Shown here in pieces: positions 10,747-21,602 of a stretch of 64,000 nucleotides of DNA. The DNA is from Sebastes aleutianus (taxonomy: Eukaryota > Chordata > Actinopteri > Perciformes > Sebastidae), in assembly GCA_916700875.1 (NCBI GenBank), contig CAKAKS010000294.1, positions 124,001 through 188,000 on the forward strand. Reading direction: 5' to 3'. The position numbers and the translations under genes were made by a program. The notes under the pieces are model-generated. The model was given only the letters and a program-made list of their open reading frames with translations, ran no database searches and had not been told where the DNA came from. Numbering within the stretch: position 1 is the first letter of the stretch; every line of letters begins with the position of its first letter.

Positions 10747-12096
10747 TTCTGTGTTTTTTTGGTCCACATGTTAAGATGAACAAATATCTGTTACTGCACT
10801 GGACAGTAAAGATGAGACTGTAGGTATTTTGTCATATTAGTATTCAACAACTGTCTTTGACAGAACCTCTTTAACATCTCACACAATAAATAAAAGTTCA
10901 CAGTGTTCCTCAGCAGGGAGAGAAAACTGCATGTTCACATGTTATAGTAAGTGCAGGAGTATATTCTAGTATACTTTACAGTCCCAGTAGCTACAGTTTG
11001 TGCCTCTCATGTCTGACCTTTAAATTCAAGTCACAGAGCTAAGCAGACAACTATCCATAAAATCCTTCATCAGCAGAACTTAGAGCTGTTTTAAAGACTC
11101 CACAAAGACTCTTCTGAACATCTGTTGCAAAATAAAAACAATGCACAAAAGATAGTGGCAAGAAAAAACTCCCCTTTAACGGGTAGAAACTTGGGCAGAA
11201 CCAGACCCAGAATCAGAACCAGACTCCGGGTGGGCGGCCATCTGCCTTCTTTGCTCCCATCATAATTACTACTGCTACCTGTGGCCTGGACTAATGCCAC
11301 TGATACTGCGGTTCTTCTCCACTGCCAGATTGGTCAAGAGAGAAATATTTCAACAATAACATAGGTTCAAATTCCAGTAGTCCAACACTTTAGCATGTTA
11401 TCACAATTACTGTAACGTGTTAGCATGCTAATATTAGCATTAAGCTTAAAGCACAGCTCAGAACACGTACAGCTCAGGTTGACAAAACTCTAAAGACAAG
11501 AAGACCAAAGTTTTCATGTCACTAGTGGTCCGGTCAAAGAACGATAAAGTTGTCTCTACTGTACGTTTTGTCATCCATCGAGCAGTTTAGTTTTGCTCTG
11601 TATTGCGCATCATAGTCTCACAGAGTGGTAGTAGACTTTAGAGGGATAATAACTACCACAAATTAGTATTAACTCTACTACAAATTAATATCAAAATCTT
11701 CACATCACATTTGTTTGTCTCAGTATTCACGTAGACTATAGATGTAAATGAGCTCAGCTGCATGTGATCTCATCATCACCTTTATTTAACTAGGAAGTCA
11801 CATTGAGATTAAAACCTCTTTTACAAGTGAGACCTGAAGTGAGATAGATCTGCTGTTGATGTGCTGCTAAGTAAAACCTGATTCCGGCCTTTTTTAATAC
11901 ATATTTTGCACATGCCAAAAAAAAGCAATGGACCTCCAAAGATAGTGTTCTTTGCTGCTGAACTTGAAGAAGACATGTACAAGTATTGGACTACAATAGT
12001 GGCTATATGTGAGGAAATATTAGTGAAACACCCTACTGTTAGAACAAGAACAAGATCAGTTATTGAATTAAAAAGAGCTCCTGGAGTTATGAACAC
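10747..12096. other. No gene; repeat fragment at 11085-11280
   Basis: No supported exon. The segment around 11085-11280 (AGAAAAAACTCCCCTTTAAC and what follows) looks like the tail of a dispersed fish repeat related in style to those at 58915-59260 and 60385-60640. The rest is AT-rich unique-looking DNA beyond the duplication boundary. Confidence 0.5.
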
Positions 12097-12421
12097 TTAA
12101 TGGGACTGTTTGTAACTTCTTACACGTATAAATCATTGCGGGTCGGTGTCCCCGGTGTCCTTGCGTGTTGCTACGCTGTTCAGAAAAGACTCCAACACAA
12201 ACTACACAGAAGCACCAAAACCTCAAAGTTCTATCTGGTGAAGCCTGTCTGTTAAACAGTGTTGGCCGCGGTCGGAGGACGCGGGGGAGACCGTAGCTTT
12301 GTTTCCAGGGCCGGAGTCTCTGCTGTACTCTGCTCCTCTGCTCCTCTTCCTGCCTGCTTGCCTTCACTCACACACCTTGTTAACTCTGGGTTATGTTGTA
12401 TGTTACACACTGTTCCTTTAA
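12097..12421 (+). mobile_element. TTAA-flanked MITE, family 1, short or hybrid copy
   Basis: The left end is TTAA followed by TGGGACTGTTTGTAAC, and the internal sequence matches the first part of the copies at 15098 and 44885. The right end differs (TTACACACTGTTCC then TTTAA) and resembles the ending of family 4 (16885-17408). It may be a deletion derivative or a recombinant of two families. Confidence 0.75.
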
Positions 12422-13300
12422 AAATTATCAGTAATTGATTGATAATAGAACTGAAGGTGACGGTGGCCACACCATATGCCGAACTGCAGAGCACAGAGGA
12501 GGTGCGCTACAATGAAGCCCATGCTCGTTCATGCTCAGTGCTGGAGCGCACCATCAGGCTCCTTAAATGCTGGTGTGACTGGACGCCCCAGATGGCAGAC
12601 TAACGCCCAGGACACACAGGGAACGTCAGGAGCGCGTGGCGGTTGTTTGGCGTGGTGGCTGCGTGATTCACGCGTCGGGTGTTCACACCAGCTGCTTGTC
12701 TGCTGCGTTTCTGCTGCTGCAGCTGCTGCTGTCAGCCCTTTCTTTCTACATAGAGTTTGCCTTTTAATGGCCATTTCATTTCATTATAAATATCATTTAT
12801 ATTTATTTTAGACCGAGAAAGGTTAAGAAACGTGTGGTAATTTGTAAATAATAGTAATAATCCACAATTAAAACTCAGTACTATATTCATTCAAGGAGCT
12901 CTCCAAGTCACTGCATGTTCTAGAACACTATCCGGCACATATTTCAGAATAAAAGCCTCTTGTTAACAAATTAAGGAATTCTGTCCACAGAAAAAACGCT
13001 ATAGGGCTTTTACTTTGAAATGAACGCAGTGTTGATTTAAAAATAAGTCTTTACTTTTTTTCATGTCCGTCACATATTCTAAAGATGAAATTGTAGTAAC
13101 ATTTTTTTTACATTAATAAATTATATTTTTCTCATTGATGGACCAGTTTAAACCTTCACCAGCTAAAATTTGTTTTGTTATCTAAACAATACCTGGTTCT
13201 GGATCTTCTTTGACGCAATTGCCTGAGTAAAGAGACACAAAAAGAGATAAAAAGAAAAGGGGGCACATTGTTTTACTGCCACTACTTTCAGACCATTAGC
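12422..13300. other. No gene seen
   Basis: It includes a short CTG/CAG-rich patch (12705-12735) and AT-rich DNA. No phase-consistent exon was found on either strand. Confidence 0.5.
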
Positions 13301-13301
13301 A

Positions 13302-14074
13302 TTAATAAATCCGATGACCTAAAGTGCTCAAATTTGGCAATGACGGGTTGGGGTCCTTCCCCTTGATTGTGTACCGAGATGGTGAACTCTGTGAAAAGTG
13401 ATGTCTTCGATGTCTAACGATGTCTGGCGGTGTTTTGACACGAGTTGTCATTAAGTCTTTTATACGTGATTCTGGTTTGTCCGGTGTTTTTTCAGGGATC
13501 GCTGAGAAGATGAGATTGTCCCTCATGCTGTGGGTTTGTATGTCCAAAAACAGCTTCTTTCAGTTGTTTTCTTTAGTAACTGTTAGCATTTGTTCGTTGA
13601 CGGATTTGACAGATTTCAGTAGTGCTGCCGTATGGCTGTGGGCAAATTCCAGACTGGAACATAAGTCTTTTATTTCTTTGTGTATAGTGGAAGGTCTAAT
13701 TCTTTGTTACTGCTGGAGAGGACACTGACCTCGATTTCCACGGTTCCCAAGTCATCTGTATCGGTGGATGAGTCTTTTTTCTTTCTTTCTTTTGGGGGGT
13801 TGCTGAAGCTGTGCTGCGGGGTTGCCGTCCGAGGAAATATTGATTGATGAAGGCTTCGAGGTCTGTTATTTCCTCCACTTTGGTATTGATTTGATCCACG
13901 TTTATGGTAGCAGATGGCATGTGTGTGTTTCCCCAATCTAATGTTTTGTGGTAGGTCTTTAGAAAGGAGTTTTGTGGAGTTTACAAAATGTTTGTAGCTA
14001 GTGACAAGGTGTCGCCATGTTGGATCTTGTCTCTCTGAGCAGGTCATCAGAGCGTCGCCGTCCCTCAGAGCCAA
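13302..14074 (-). pseudogene. L1-type LINE ORF1 relic
   Basis: On the minus strand, disjoint frames read like an L1-family ORF1 protein. There is an N-terminal segment (ITDLEAFINQYFLGRQ), a lysine-rich linker, a coiled-coil stretch (around 13560-13700) and then the conserved start of the RNA-recognition domain (QTHSMRDNLIFSAIPE). At least one frameshift, near 13780, separates the pieces. No ORF2 (endonuclease or reverse transcriptase) follows at lower coordinates. This is odd, because LINE copies normally lose the 5' end rather than the 3' end. Confidence 0.7.
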
Positions 14075-14403
14075 TTTTCATTCAATGTTTAAAGCTTACT
14101 ATCTCGTCTGGATAGCTGGGGGCAAAACACGTCACTTCCTCTGCCAAAATGCACGTGCATATTTTTGATGACCTCAGCTGTAAAAGGCTCTATTGTGCAG
14201 CGCTGCAGTGCAGACACACTTACAGTTTAGTCTGTGTGGGGTAAGGGTTGATCGGATAATGACATTTCTGAATAATTGCTGCAGCCCTGACAAGAACTGC
14301 TATGGTTTATCAGCCTGCATGTACAGTAGTAGGAATGCACCTGTACATGTGTATGTTTGGGAGTGTTTGCATGTGCCAAGATGGGTGTGTGTATGAGCAG
14401 GAA

Positions 14404-14404
14404 A

Positions 14405-14456
<52 letters not shown>

Positions 14457-14822
14457 CTGTTTAAGGGAATAAGGTGCAAAAATAGCGCTGCCTTATTTGT
14501 GCATCTTCATATGTGTCTTGACTCTTTGTGTGTGTGTGTGTAGATGTACTTGTATTCATGACAAATGAGGACAATTCTATGATAACACAACTTCAATATC
14601 AGGAAGAAAAAAAATCGGAGCTCACCACAGTGTTCTAGAGCCTCCGTAGCATTAAAATCAGCTCTGACCAAAATATAGCCTTAGACAAAATCTCAACAGA
14701 TGGATGTATTCGTAGAAGCATGGCTCGGAAATACTTTGATTCCCAGGTCTCTAGGACCTTGGGAAAGGCACGTCCCCATTTGTCACGTTTCTTTCAAAAG
14801 TCCTGATATTGTCTATAAACAC

Positions 14823-14878
<56 letters not shown>

Positions 14879-14884
14879 GCGTGT

Positions 14885-14917
<33 letters not shown>

Positions 14918-15047
14918 CGTGTGTGTGTGTGTTACCCAGACAGATATATATTCAGGGGCACTATTTATCCAGGTATCGTAGGGCTGGGATCTCTACCTGT
15001 CTACAGATGTTCTGCTTCTGGTCACTGCTGTTTACACTGTGGCAGGT

Positions 15048-15090
<43 letters not shown>
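14404..15090. repeat. TG/CA microsatellite cluster
   Basis: TG runs at about 14404-14455 and 14821-14932 (the second with GTGTGC variants) and a CA run at about 15048-15090. They create spurious Cys-Val repeat reading frames. No gene is supported here. Confidence 0.95.
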
Positions 15091-15092
<2 letters not shown>

Positions 15093-15097
15093 CAGTT

Positions 15098-15885
15098 TTA
15101 AAGGTACTGTTTGTAACTTCTTACACTTACACTCTTATAAATCATTGCAGGTCGGTGTCCCACGTGCGCTCGCGTGTGGCTACGCTGTTCCAACATAAAC
15201 TACACGGAAGCACCAAAACCGCAAAGTTCTAACTAATGAAGCCTGTCTTGCAAAACAATGTCAACTATTCCTGCTCAAGCCCCCGACCGCAGTCAGAATA
15301 CACAGGAGAGACCATAGCTTTGATCTCCAGGGCCGGAGTCTCTGCTGTACTCTGCTCCTCTGCCTGCTTGCCTTCACTCACAAACCGCGCTCGCTCTCGC
15401 TCTTTCGCTCCACCTCTCACGTGCATGCGCGCACACTCCACACTGCAGAAGAGTTAGTTTAGCTCTGAGAATATCTAGTGAATGGAGTGGAACGTTTGTG
15501 CAGAAATAACTGCTGCAGCTCCTCCAGACCAACAGAGGTTTCCCGTGTCGTTTCCTGTTGCTGAGTGAATAGAGGGAGCTCCGGAGCGAATAACGTGATC
15601 GTCTCTGACCAAAACTCCAGTGTCTCCCCTGTTCCTTCTGACCGCGGTCGATTCATGGAGAGACCTTCGTCTGGTCAGCTAACATTACTGCCAAGCAGGT
15701 GAAATATAGAGTGATATTGTGGTTTTAGCTGACGTGTTTCGCCTCACTGTTTTGATCGATGCTCGTTCATCTCTATGTAGAGCGAGCACAAGCGCGAGCA
15801 ACAGGACGCTGACTTTCATTGACTTAATGGCCATAGGTGCCGCTGTTAACAAGCAATTTCTGATTCTTACAAACAGTCCCTTTAA
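15098..15885 (+). mobile_element. TTAA-flanked MITE, family 1 (788 bp)
   Basis: TTAA target duplications bracket near-perfect inverted termini: AGGTACTGTTTGTAAC at the left and TTACAAACAGTCCCT at the right. Homologous copies lie at 44885-45633 (same strand) and 51019-51741 (inverted). There is no transposase. TTAA targets fit a piggyBac-like enzyme, but that is inferred from the ends alone. Confidence 0.85.
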
Positions 15886-16025
15886 TGGTGTACTTCAGTA
15901 TTGTTGGCTGCTTAAAACATAACACACTAGACTGGCCCTGCTTTTAAAAGTCAGAAAAAAATACATCTGTCGCTGTTAACAGGCAATTTCTGATTCTAAC
16001 ATAGACTCTAAACATCCCTTTAATG
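15886..16025. repeat. MITE flank also found at 45634, plus extra MITE end
   Basis: About 82 bases after this MITE are nearly identical to the 82 bases after the copy at 44885-45633, although the left flanks are unrelated. A second partial MITE right end (CGCTGTTAACAGGCAATTTC to CATCCCTTTAA) follows at 15971-16024. Either the real element extends past the apparent TTAA, or both inserted into the same repeat. Confidence 0.7.
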
Positions 16026-16134
16026 TTAGAGTGAATATACTTGTATCTTATGAAACTAAAATACCTAATGAATCCATTGGTACCAACTGTGTCATACTAG
16101 CTGGTGACGAAGGAGGCTAAATAACGTTCTAAAG

Positions 16135-16210
16135 TTGGCAGCAGTGATCTACACTGATTTACTCCAGACTGTGATCATGGTTGGGGGAGCCTTTGCTTTA
16201 ATGTTCATAG
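16135..16210 (+). CDS. SLC5A-like cotransporter, exon a (partial gene)
   Basis: Encodes LAAVIYTD and LLQTVIMVGGA, a conserved transmembrane segment of sodium/glucose cotransporters, and ends with a GTAGGG donor. The 5' boundary is doubtful. Bases before 16135 (TTCTAAAG) give an AG but no pyrimidine tract, and no upstream SLC5A exon was found anywhere from 10.7 to 16.1 kb. The exon may be truncated at its 5' side. A CA microsatellite follows within the intron. Confidence 0.75.
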
Positions 16211-16236
16211 GTAGGGTACACCCACACACAGACACA

Positions 16237-16294
<58 letters not shown>

Positions 16295-16521
16295 TTGAAG
16301 CATTATGTTGTGGAATGACTCTGATGATAACTGATCCTTTAAACCAATAATGACTATCATTGAATAAACACTTTCAAGTCAAATATCTCACAGAAAATGA
16401 CATTAATGTCATCCCGTTTTCTCTTCCTGTCAAGTAGAAATATTGTGCCCATGATGATAATAGTGTTCTAGTTCTAACGTAAAGTAAAGTCTGTGTGTGT
16501 GTGTGTGTGTACATTTTCCAG

Positions 16522-16727
16522 CATTCTCCAGAGTTGGCTGGTACGATGGTCTTGTTGACCGTTATATGTCAGCTGTTCCCTCGGGGACGGTCGCTAACAC
16601 CACCTGCCACCTACCTCGTAGTGACACCTTCCACATGCTCAGAGACCCCGTGTCGGGGGACTTACCCTGGCCAGGTCTGGTGTTTGGGCTCAACGTACTG
16701 TCTACATGGGTCTGTTGCACGGATCAG
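16522..16727 (+). CDS. SLC5A-like cotransporter, exon b
   Basis: A 206-base exon, acceptor TTTTCCAG and donor CAG|GTAACT, joined in phase to exon a (ATA-G|CA). It encodes AFSRVGWYDGLVDRYM, then an extracellular loop with NTTCHLPR and HMLRDP, and the conserved GDLPWPGL block. The family signature usually written WYWCTDQ reads WVCCTDQ here, so two aromatic or hydrophobic positions are changed. NTTCHLPR and later features point towards the SLC5A10 (SGLT5)/SLC5A9 branch; this is from memory and not proven. Confidence 0.88.
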
Positions 16728-16884
16728 GTAACTTTACCTACACTCATCATCATCAGTCATTTTAAATGTGTGAACTTTTAACTGATTATGAAACAGTCTC
16801 ACTTTAATACTGATGTCTCTATATGACCTATATAACTAAACGAGACCATCAGAGAGAAGACTGGCTGTCTCTATATAGTTATTC

Positions 16885-17408
16885 TTAAAGGTGCAGTGTG
16901 TAACATCTGCCGACATCTGTTGTTGAGGTTGCAGATTGCAACCAACTGAGTACCCCTCCGCTCACTCCTCCCTTTTCAAGATTGCAGTAACGAGAGCCGC
17001 CGAGTGCAAAACCGTGGTAACGCTGTTGGCCTCGCTCAGAGGTCATCCATACCATAATAACTCTACTTTAGGAGCAACAGAAGTCAGATGGCGGCTGGCG
17101 ATAGCATGGTTTAGCACTCTGCGGCTCACGTTACCTCAGCATGTCATATTCAGGTAACGTAAAGATATGAAAGTCTCTCTCTAGAGCCAGAGTTTGGTTT
17201 GTCCGTTCTGGGCTACTGTAGAAACATGGTGGCCGGCTCCGTGAAGAGGACCCGCTCCCTATGTAGATATAAACAGCTCATTCTAAGCTAACGAAAACAC
17301 AACAATTCTTATTTTCAGGTGATTATACACTAAAGAAAACATAGTTATTAATATTATATTCCATTTCTGCTAATAGATCCCCCTAAATTTTACACACTGG
17401 TCCTTTAA
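16885..17408. mobile_element. TTAA-flanked MITE, family 4, in SLC5A intron
   Basis: Starts TTAA-AGGTGCAGTGTGTAAC and ends TTACACACTGGTCCT-TTAA, with imperfect inverted termini and a TTAA duplication, 524 bp. It sits in the intron between SLC5A exons b and c and carries no reading frame of note. Confidence 0.8.
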
Positions 17409-17491
17409 GGATTGGGGTTAGGGAATATATTATGTCAATGAGGGTCCTCACAAGTATAGAAAGAGAACTATGCTTATGTTTGTGTGTGCAG

Positions 17492-17627
17492 ATTTTAGTC
17501 CAGAGGTCTCTGTCAGCCAAGTCTTTGTCTCATGCCAAAGGAGGCAGCGTGTTGGGAAGCTACCTCAAACTGCTGCCCATGTTCTTTGTCGTCATGCCAG
17601 GCATGATCAGCCGATCACTGTTCCCAG
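17492..17627 (+). CDS. SLC5A-like cotransporter, exon c
   Basis: A 136-base exon, acceptor GTGTGCAG and donor CCAG|GTCAGT, entered in phase 0. It encodes ILVQRSLSAKSLSHAKGG, SYLKLLPMF and VMPGMISRSLFP. These blocks are diagnostic of the sodium/sugar cotransporter family: the QR.L..K...H.KGG loop and the membrane segment ending in PGMISR. The frame is open and splice sites are sound, so this block was recently functional or still is. Confidence 0.9.
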
Positions 17628-17897
17628 GTCAGTCTATCTGCCTCTCCTCTTTATGTTCGAGTTCATTCATCATTTTTGATTTGACCTCAATAAACCAGCC
17701 AAAATATTTTCATTTATCTAATTAAATATATTTACATCTGTCGTCAAATTCATGGAATTGAATGAATGAAATTCAACACAGTTTTCTAACTCACACATTT
17801 GGCTTTGAGAGACGGTGATGCATCGTAGAAGCTGGACAAAGATGTGTAACTAACTAACTCTAAATATCTGTTATTCTCTGTGTGTGTGTTGTTGTAG

Positions 17898-18005
17898 ATG
17901 AGGTGGGCTGTGTGGATCCAGCAGTGTGTCAGAGTGTGTGTGGAGCTTCAGTCGGTTGCTCCAACATCGCCTACCCTAAACTAGTGGTGGAGCTAATGCC
18001 TGTGG
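17898..18005 (+). CDS. SLC5A-like cotransporter, exon d (last one present)
   Basis: A 108-base exon, in phase with exon c (G|AT). It encodes DEVGCVDPAVCQSVCG, VGCSNIAYPKLVVELMP, and ends at a GTGAAT donor. The cysteine-rich loop and the IAYPKLV..LMP block are hallmarks of the family. The expected next exon (transmembrane segment then S-S-T-L-F-T-M-D-I-W type sequence) is absent. The NLR leader exon begins within about 110 bases. Four of about fourteen or fifteen exons remain, so a full transporter cannot be made from this window. Confidence 0.9.
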
Positions 18006-18112
18006 GTGAATCACACGCACGCATGCACGCACGCACGCACGCATAACACACACACACACACACACACTCACACACTCTCACACACACACACTCAGATAAA
18101 CTCACCTGACTT
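18006..18112. repeat. CACG/CA simple repeats between SLC5A and NLR
   Basis: A (CACG)n/(GCAT)n tract and CA repeats fill the gap between the last SLC5A exon and the NLR leader exon. They could be the breakpoint of whatever removed the rest of the transporter. Confidence 0.7.
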
Positions 18113-18254
18113 CCTGTAAATGGAGAGGGGAGGAGCAACACTTAGCAGGTGATCCAGGTACATGAACAGGACGAGAACCCTGACTGTTAAAGTGTTCAAT
18201 GACTCCATTTAGAGTCAACAGAGCAGAAGGATGAAGACTGAAGGCTGAAGCAGG
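18113..18254 (+). other. NLR gene 2, probable 5' UTR exon
   Basis: Ends at a strong donor (GCAGG|GTGAGT) 344 bases before the coding exon. The start is not defined; no TATA box was recognised. Related copies of this leader lie at about 19220-19290 and 22200-22430, so it belongs to a repeated 5' cassette. Confidence 0.6.
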
Positions 18255-18598
18255 GTGAGTGTTAATCCAACATTTTATTATTTCACTGTCAATGTCTCTG
18301 AGTCAGTTTCCTCCCTGTGGACTGTAGAGGAGAGAAATGTTAGAATGAACTCAACAGTTTGATTCTTCTGTGAACACAAAGTCATGACTGGCTGAATAAT
18401 GTTCATTAAACCTGCTGTAACCCAAGAAAACAAGAAGATATTTAAAGAGAACTGACCAGGTGGATGTTGGATGGTTTTATTATACTGTAATACTTTGTGT
18501 TACTTCCTGTTCTCTCAGTCCTGCCTGTGACTCTTGAACAAACTTGTTTCCTTTAAATGATCTGAGCTCACAGTCAGTGTCCCTGTTTTACCTCTCAG

Positions 18599-18742
18599 AA
18601 TGACTTCAGATCAGAAGATGAGTGATTGTGTGGAGGAAGAGGAGGACAGAGCAGAGTCTCTAGTCTCTGGCTGTCTGAAGAGTGACGGGTCCAAACATGA
18701 TCCTCCACTCTTCAGTAATGAACCTGGACCCTCAGAGTCAAA
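18599..18742 (+). CDS. NLR gene 2, exon 2: start codon and N-terminal repeat A
   Basis: Acceptor CCTCTCAG, then ATG at 18600-18602, then 47 codons and a GTAAGA donor (phase 2). The product is acidic, with MSDCVEEEEDRAES, GCLKSDGS and a tail FSNEPGPSESK. Short exons of this kind open many fish NLRC3-like proteins and repeat in series; the tail here is almost the same as that of exon B (21603). No pyrin or CARD death-fold domain is seen before the NACHT, in line with many NLR-C members. The ATG is the first in the exon and has an A two bases before it; no better start is in frame. Confidence 0.82.
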
Positions 18743-19110
18743 GTAAGAGTCTGTTTTTACTGTAAGCTGACCTGGTGGACGATGATGCATTGAGGATGAA
18801 GACAAAACGTTCTGCTAAAAGATTTATATTCATCAACATGCAGCTTCATGTTGTACTAATTGAGCAAGAAGAAGTGTCATTTCTGGCTACCATCTATGTT
18901 TGGATTATGAAAAAGAGTTGAAACTCAGGAAAATGGCTTAAATTATTTTTTAGTATGCAACAGACAATAGTTTTTTCTTTCAGATGTTGAAAAGAATCTT
19001 AGTCATATAAGTCTGAAAACAAAAAACAGAAATATTACAGAAAAAGCACATTAGTTTTTAATCAAATTGATTTAAACATGAAAATGAGATCTTTGACATT
19101 TGACCAAAAC
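18743..19110. repeat. Intron block repeated at 21720-22075
   Basis: The ~350 bases after exon A match those after exon B at 21720-22075, including CTGACCTGGTGGA and GATGATGCATTGAGGA. This shows that exon, donor and following intron were copied as one unit. Confidence 0.88.
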
Positions 19111-21240
19111 TCATTATAATTCAACCTGTTCAAGCCAAAAGAGATTCTCATAAACACAGCGTGTTAAAAAGCTGATCTGTGTTAGTAACACACACATGCC
19201 CTCATAGATAAACTCTAAAGGTCAAAGGTTTCCTGTAAATGAATAACAGAGCAGAAGGATGGAGACTGTAGACTGAGGCAGGGTGGTAGTGCGGCAGCTA
19301 AGCAGAAATATTCTTAATTGTGCATTTTGAAATAGAAGAAACACATTTGGCACAGATGTAGGTTTATATGTTATGAAAAGATATAGATATTGGGGCACTG
19401 CGAATTTAGCCCCTTGGAGACGTGGCAGCCATTTTTAAAAATGGCCGCCAAAAAGGCGCTACTTATTCCAAAAAGTTGCAGAATATTTTCATTAGCAGTA
19501 AAATTGACAGAGATATCGCTGGACAAAGGTCTGGGTCACCAGTAACTTCTAATCACAGTTAAAGTGATACTGAACTTTGGTAGAACTTTGGGTTGTATTG
19601 CTAACTAGCCGTGATATATGACCAATTAAAGGAGGAAATCATCATCAACTGCTCCCGTGAGGGGATTACGTTTTTTCTTTTTTTTTTCTCTCTCTCTCTC
19701 TCTATTTACTCCCTTGCTTGGGAAACAGGTTGCTATGGTTGCTTTCACTCATAACCCATTATGTTTGGTTAAAATAAACTCAGGTCTGTTTGCTCGGTTA
19801 GTACAGTTTGTTTGGGCTGTTGTGAAAGCTCATTCAAACTCTGGTGAAGACCAAACAACCAAACTCTGGTCCACCTTAAAAGTTTGGTCTCAGTCCGCTT
19901 CCAAGCGAACTCTGGTGCGGTTTGATTCTGGTGTGAAAGCAAGCAAACCAACTACCGGCAGATATGTGATTTTAGCATAATTTCAAAAGCTAAACTACAA
20001 ATACATCCATCTGCTGATGGTGAAATCTGTTCAGGAAGTGATCTTATTGATCTGTATTTAAAGTCATGTATAGAAGCACGTCAGCTGTTAAAACTGCTGT
20101 GCTTGTATCCGACTCTGTGTACTTTGTCAGTTCATGAACTCCATTAAAAAGTGTGTGACAGCGATCCCACAGTACTACGCCTCATGCACGTGTCCGTGCG
20201 CTCCCCGACGTTCGAACTATGCGTTCGCACCAGTCATCTGAAAGCGTGCAAAGGGGCTTTTGTACAGTCCTGTCTCTACTATTATTCATCATAACATGTG
20301 GCCGATTTGCAGTCTAATAATACTAATAATGTTTATTATTAGTATTTATTAATCAAAGAACACAAATATACACATCAGAAGCATTAAAGTGCTGCATAAA
20401 CTTCTGTCAGTCACAGAATTAGATTTCCCCTCGTGGGTCCTGATGATGCAGGATGACAATCAGTTACCTGTCAGTCTCTATAACTTCCTGTTTACTCCTC
20501 TGGTTGGTTTGTAAAAACTCAGTGTGAACAGGAAACGGACCAGAACTAAACTACAACAATGTATAATTTTTTTCACTTGGTCCTGACGAAATGAACCCAA
20601 CTACAGGTGTGAAAGAATCCTGAATCACACTTCTAGCACAGAAAAAGAAAAAGAAACGTGAGCAAAGTGAACTCTGCTAACATGTAAAGTAATGAGTTCT
20701 GTTGGGGCCTGTGATTTGAATTTGATAATAAAAATGGAATCAACTGTAAAATGTTGAATATCGTGGAATTTGCCAAAATGTGGATACAATTGATAAAAAT
20801 CAGGGTTTCTCTCTGCCATTATAAGTGTTCCTTCACAGCGTCTGAGCCAACTGAACAGAAAAAAAAATATACCGCTGTGTTTTGGTGTCCTTTACGGGCA
20901 TGCTGCTTCTGTCCTCTGCTCTCTGTGTTGGTGTTTCATTGAGAGCGAGGCTCAGCTCCTCCTCCACACACACACTGGTGGCTACTCAGCGCGAGACCTA
21001 CGAAAAACATGAATACTCTGACATGTTCCCGTGGTACCAGTCCATCTGTCCCCTCAGTCACAAACAGCTTACTGGCAGGACCTCGCAAATATGTTGTGCT
21101 GGTTAAACGTTCAGGGGAACCATCCTATGTTTACCCTGACAATGCTACATTACTTTTCATACCGTCTGCCTGAATATACCTGTATTCACCCTCTGTCTGA
21201 AACGCTCCTTTTATCCACTTCGAAAAATTGCTTCAAAGCC
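19111..21240. other. NLR gene 2 intron: leader copy and dispersed repeats
   Basis: 19220-19290 is a third, degenerate copy of the leader exon (ends GAGGCAGG|GTGGTAGT). 19400-20640 contains repeat-like DNA, including a block with GAAGACCAAACAACC and GGTGTGAAAGC that reads like a non-autonomous DNA transposon. 20870-21235 includes a fragment of TTAA MITE family 2 (GTCTGCCTGAATATACCTG). No exon is supported. Confidence 0.55.
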
Positions 21241-21328
21241 TGGAGCTCCTTCTGGGGGCTTGGTTTAGCAATATCTAAAGATATTCCTCTACACTTCAGT
21301 AATGAACCTGCACCCTCAGACACAAAGT
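21241..21328 (+). pseudogene. Degenerate N-terminal NLR exon
   Basis: The end reads TTCAGTAATGAACCTG then CACCCTCAGACACAAA and a GTAAGA donor, matching the ends of exons A and B. Its first half has been replaced by unrelated MITE-like sequence, and no acceptor in the right phase was found. It is a broken middle copy of the exon cassette. Confidence 0.7.
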
Positions 21329-21602
21329 AAGAGAGCTGCTATATTCAGATTTCTACACAAATGTATTTGCCGACTAAAATTTAACAGACTTCGTCAAATA
21401 AACTCTTCCTCTTAGTATCTGTGACAGCTGTCAGTCACCTAGAGAAGATGTAATCTAATCTAAGAAAACGGCTACAAGCTTTTAAACCTCCTTATTGTCG
21501 ACAGTAGCAGTAGTTTGTGTGTTTAGAGCTACCTTAATGACCTAAAAAGAGAATTTATGAAAGATTCAAGCAATATGAATAAAATCATCTTGGTGTTTGC
21601 AG

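Noticed and set aside
11821..12811. Small frames of 64-111 codons around the first MITE
   Set aside because: No splice-site or motif support, overlapping on both strands, and partly within the MITE.
14700..15198. Cys-Val repeat reading frames
   Set aside because: They are direct translations of TG/CA microsatellites, open in several frames, with no flanking gene.
18611..18805. Minus-strand frame over the NLR start exon
   Set aside because: Antisense shadow of the acidic exon; no splice or start support.
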